Below are positions 62,947-64,000 of a stretch of DNA of 64,000 bases, in pieces (within the stretch, counting starts at the first letter, position 1; every line of letters begins with the position of its first letter). The position numbers were made by a program, and so were the translations under genes. The stretch comes from Streptomyces sp. TRM68416 (GTDB taxonomy: Bacteria > Actinomycetota > Actinomycetes > Streptomycetales > Streptomycetaceae). Where the stretch lies: the NCBI RefSeq assembly GCF_014596915.1, contig NZ_JACVWU010000034.1, positions 30,751 through 94,750 of the forward strand, written 5' to 3'. Below the pieces are notes generated by a model that worked only from the letters and a program-made list of their open reading frames with translations, made no database searches and was not told the origin of the DNA.

Positions 62947-64000
62947 TCAGCTGTCGCCGAACTCGCGGTCGAGCAATTCGAAGATCTCGTCGTCCGTGAC
63001 CGCGTCCAGGTCCTCGCCGGCACCGACGTCCGTGGCGACGCCGGACCCCGTCAACTCCTGCCAGCGCCACATCAGCGTCTCCAGCCGCCCGGTGATCTCC
63101 TCCCTCAGAGCATCGTCGTCGGGCGCGGACTCCAAGGCCCTCTCCAGCTCCCGCAGCGGCGTCAACAACCCCTCGGACGGGTCGCCCCCGCCCTCGCCGA
63201 CCAGCCGCTCCAGCAGATGGGCAACGAGCTCGGCCGGGGTCGGGAAGTCGTAGATCAGCGTCGCGGACAGATCGAGGCCGGTGGCCGCCGCCAACCGTGT
63301 CTTCAGCTCCACACCCATCAGCGAGTCGAACCCGATCTTCAGGAAGGACAGCTCTTCCTCCAGCTCCGTGGCCCCCGCGTGCCCCAGCACCGAGGCGACC
63401 TCGACGCCCAGCGCCTCCAGCAGCACCGCGGTCCGCTGCGCCGGCGCCGCCTCGGCGATCCGGTCCGCCAGCGGGGCAGCGGCCCCGGGCTCCGCCCCCG
63501 CGCCGGTCCCGTCGGCGGCCGACGGGAGATCCAGCCGGTCGAGCAGCGGCCGGCGCCGGGCCGCGTTGAAGGCGTCGGCGAACCGGCCCCAGTCCATGTC
63601 GGACACCGTCACGCACGTCTCGTCCCGGTCGATCACCGACTCCATCGCGGCCAGCGCCCGGGCCGGGGCCATCGTCCGCATCCCGCTGCGGTTCAGCCAG
63701 GCCACGTACTCCTCGTCGTCGGCCATGCCGCCGCCGGCCCAGGCGCCCCAGGCGATCGACGTCGCCGGCAGCCCCTCGGCACGGCGGTGCTCCGCCAGCG
63801 CGTCCAGATAGGCGTTGGCCGCGGCGTACCCGGCCTGCCCCGCACTCCCCCACACACCGGAGACCGAGGAGAACATCACGAACTGCGCGAGCGGCACGTC
63901 CTTGAGCAGTTCGTGCAGGTTCCACGCCCCGACGGCCTTCGCGTCGAGCACCGGAGCAACCTCGTCCAGCTTCAGCTCGGCCAGCGGCTTCGACTCCCCG
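62947..64000 (-). CDS. Type I modular polyketide synthase, C-terminal end (5' part beyond window)
   Basis: The last 350 residues of a modular PKS that continues past the right edge. The end of a ketoreductase domain (FVMFSSVSGVWGSAGQAGYA followed by AANAYLDALAEH, with catalytic Ser and Tyr present) is followed by an acyl carrier domain (FLKIGFDSLMGVELK, Ser for phosphopantetheine) and a C-terminal helical docking-type tail (LTPLRELERALESAPDDDAL and an acidic end DEIFELLDREFGDS). There is no thioesterase, so the chain passes to another PKS protein. Reductase stereotype cannot be read as the diagnostic loop lies outside the window. Confidence 0.95.
   Translation of the reverse strand, partial: GESKPLAELKLDEVAPVLDAKAVGAWNLHELLKDVPLAQFVMFSSVSGVWGSAGQAGYAAANAYLDALAEHRRAEGLPATSIAWGAWAGGGMADDEEYVAWLNRSGMRTMAPARALAAMESVIDRDETCVTVSDMDWGRFADAFNAARRRPLLDRLDLPSAADGTGAGAEPGAAAPLADRIAEAAPAQRTAVLLEALGVEVASVLGHAGATELEEELSFLKIGFDSLMGVELKTRLAAATGLDLSATLIYDFPTPAELVAHLLERLVGEGGGDPSEGLLTPLRELERALESAPDDDALREEITGRLETLMWRWQELTGSGVATDVGAGEDLDAVTDDEIFELLDREFGDS

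Overview
The window is high-GC actinobacterial DNA with strong third-position G/C bias, GTG/TTG starts, translationally coupled genes (ATGA and GTGA overlaps) and very rare TTA codons. Gene content (LAL regulator, modular PKS, MMPL exporter, DUF5999, YheO-type regulator) points to a Streptomyces or close relative. I saw no rRNA, tRNA or CRISPR.

Layout. (1) 1-5.9 kb: a secreted S8 protease cut by the left edge, a Cys-cluster/pentapeptide-repeat protein, a DUF5999 protein, a PIG-L deacetylase and an S33 peptidase. (2) 6.0-21.7 kb: a complete L-rhamnose utilisation locus. The minus strand carries an ABC importer (rhaT-P-Q-S), mutarotase rhaM, a secreted BNR beta-propeller protein and a LacI repressor. 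The plus strand carries rhaI, a fused aldolase/dehydrogenase, rhaB and lutABC. Together they would take rhamnose to DHAP plus lactaldehyde, then lactate, then pyruvate. (3) 21.8-25.1 kb: a membrane protein and an ABC/FtsX pair.

(4) 25.2-48.0 kb: an unusual biosynthetic cluster. A minus-strand operon holds sbnA- and sbnB-type genes for 2,3-diaminopropionate, a SAM-recycling cassette (metK, adenosine-kinase-like pfkB, metF), a DUF2000 protein and one of two large paralogous winged-helix regulators. The plus strand holds azlCD, two methyltransferases, an FAD/NAD(P) oxidoreductase, an ATP-grasp ligase, an EamA exporter, an ACP-luciferase-like monooxygenase fusion, a stand-alone A-PCP protein with a proline-like specificity code, a type II thioesterase and an MFS exporter. 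There is no condensation domain, so peptide bonds are probably made by the ATP-grasp enzyme. Two mirror-image promoter/operator elements (35256-35313 and 36396-36454) drive the two halves. A MITE has inserted exactly at the stop codon of the DUF2000 gene. I do not recognise a known product.

(5) 48.0-53.5 kb: a spacer with a cupin, a threonine-dehydratase-like enzyme coupled to a YheO-type regulator, a molybdo-hydroxylase FAD subunit and a GH109-like secreted oxidoreductase. (6) 53.7-64.0 kb: the edge of a type I polyketide cluster, with a TTA-containing LAL regulator, a type II thioesterase, a three-repeat Cna-B/carboxypeptidase-regulatory-like protein, a TetR/MMPL divergent pair with a perfect operator, a flavin hydroxylase and the last module (KR-ACP-docking) of a PKS that runs off the right edge.
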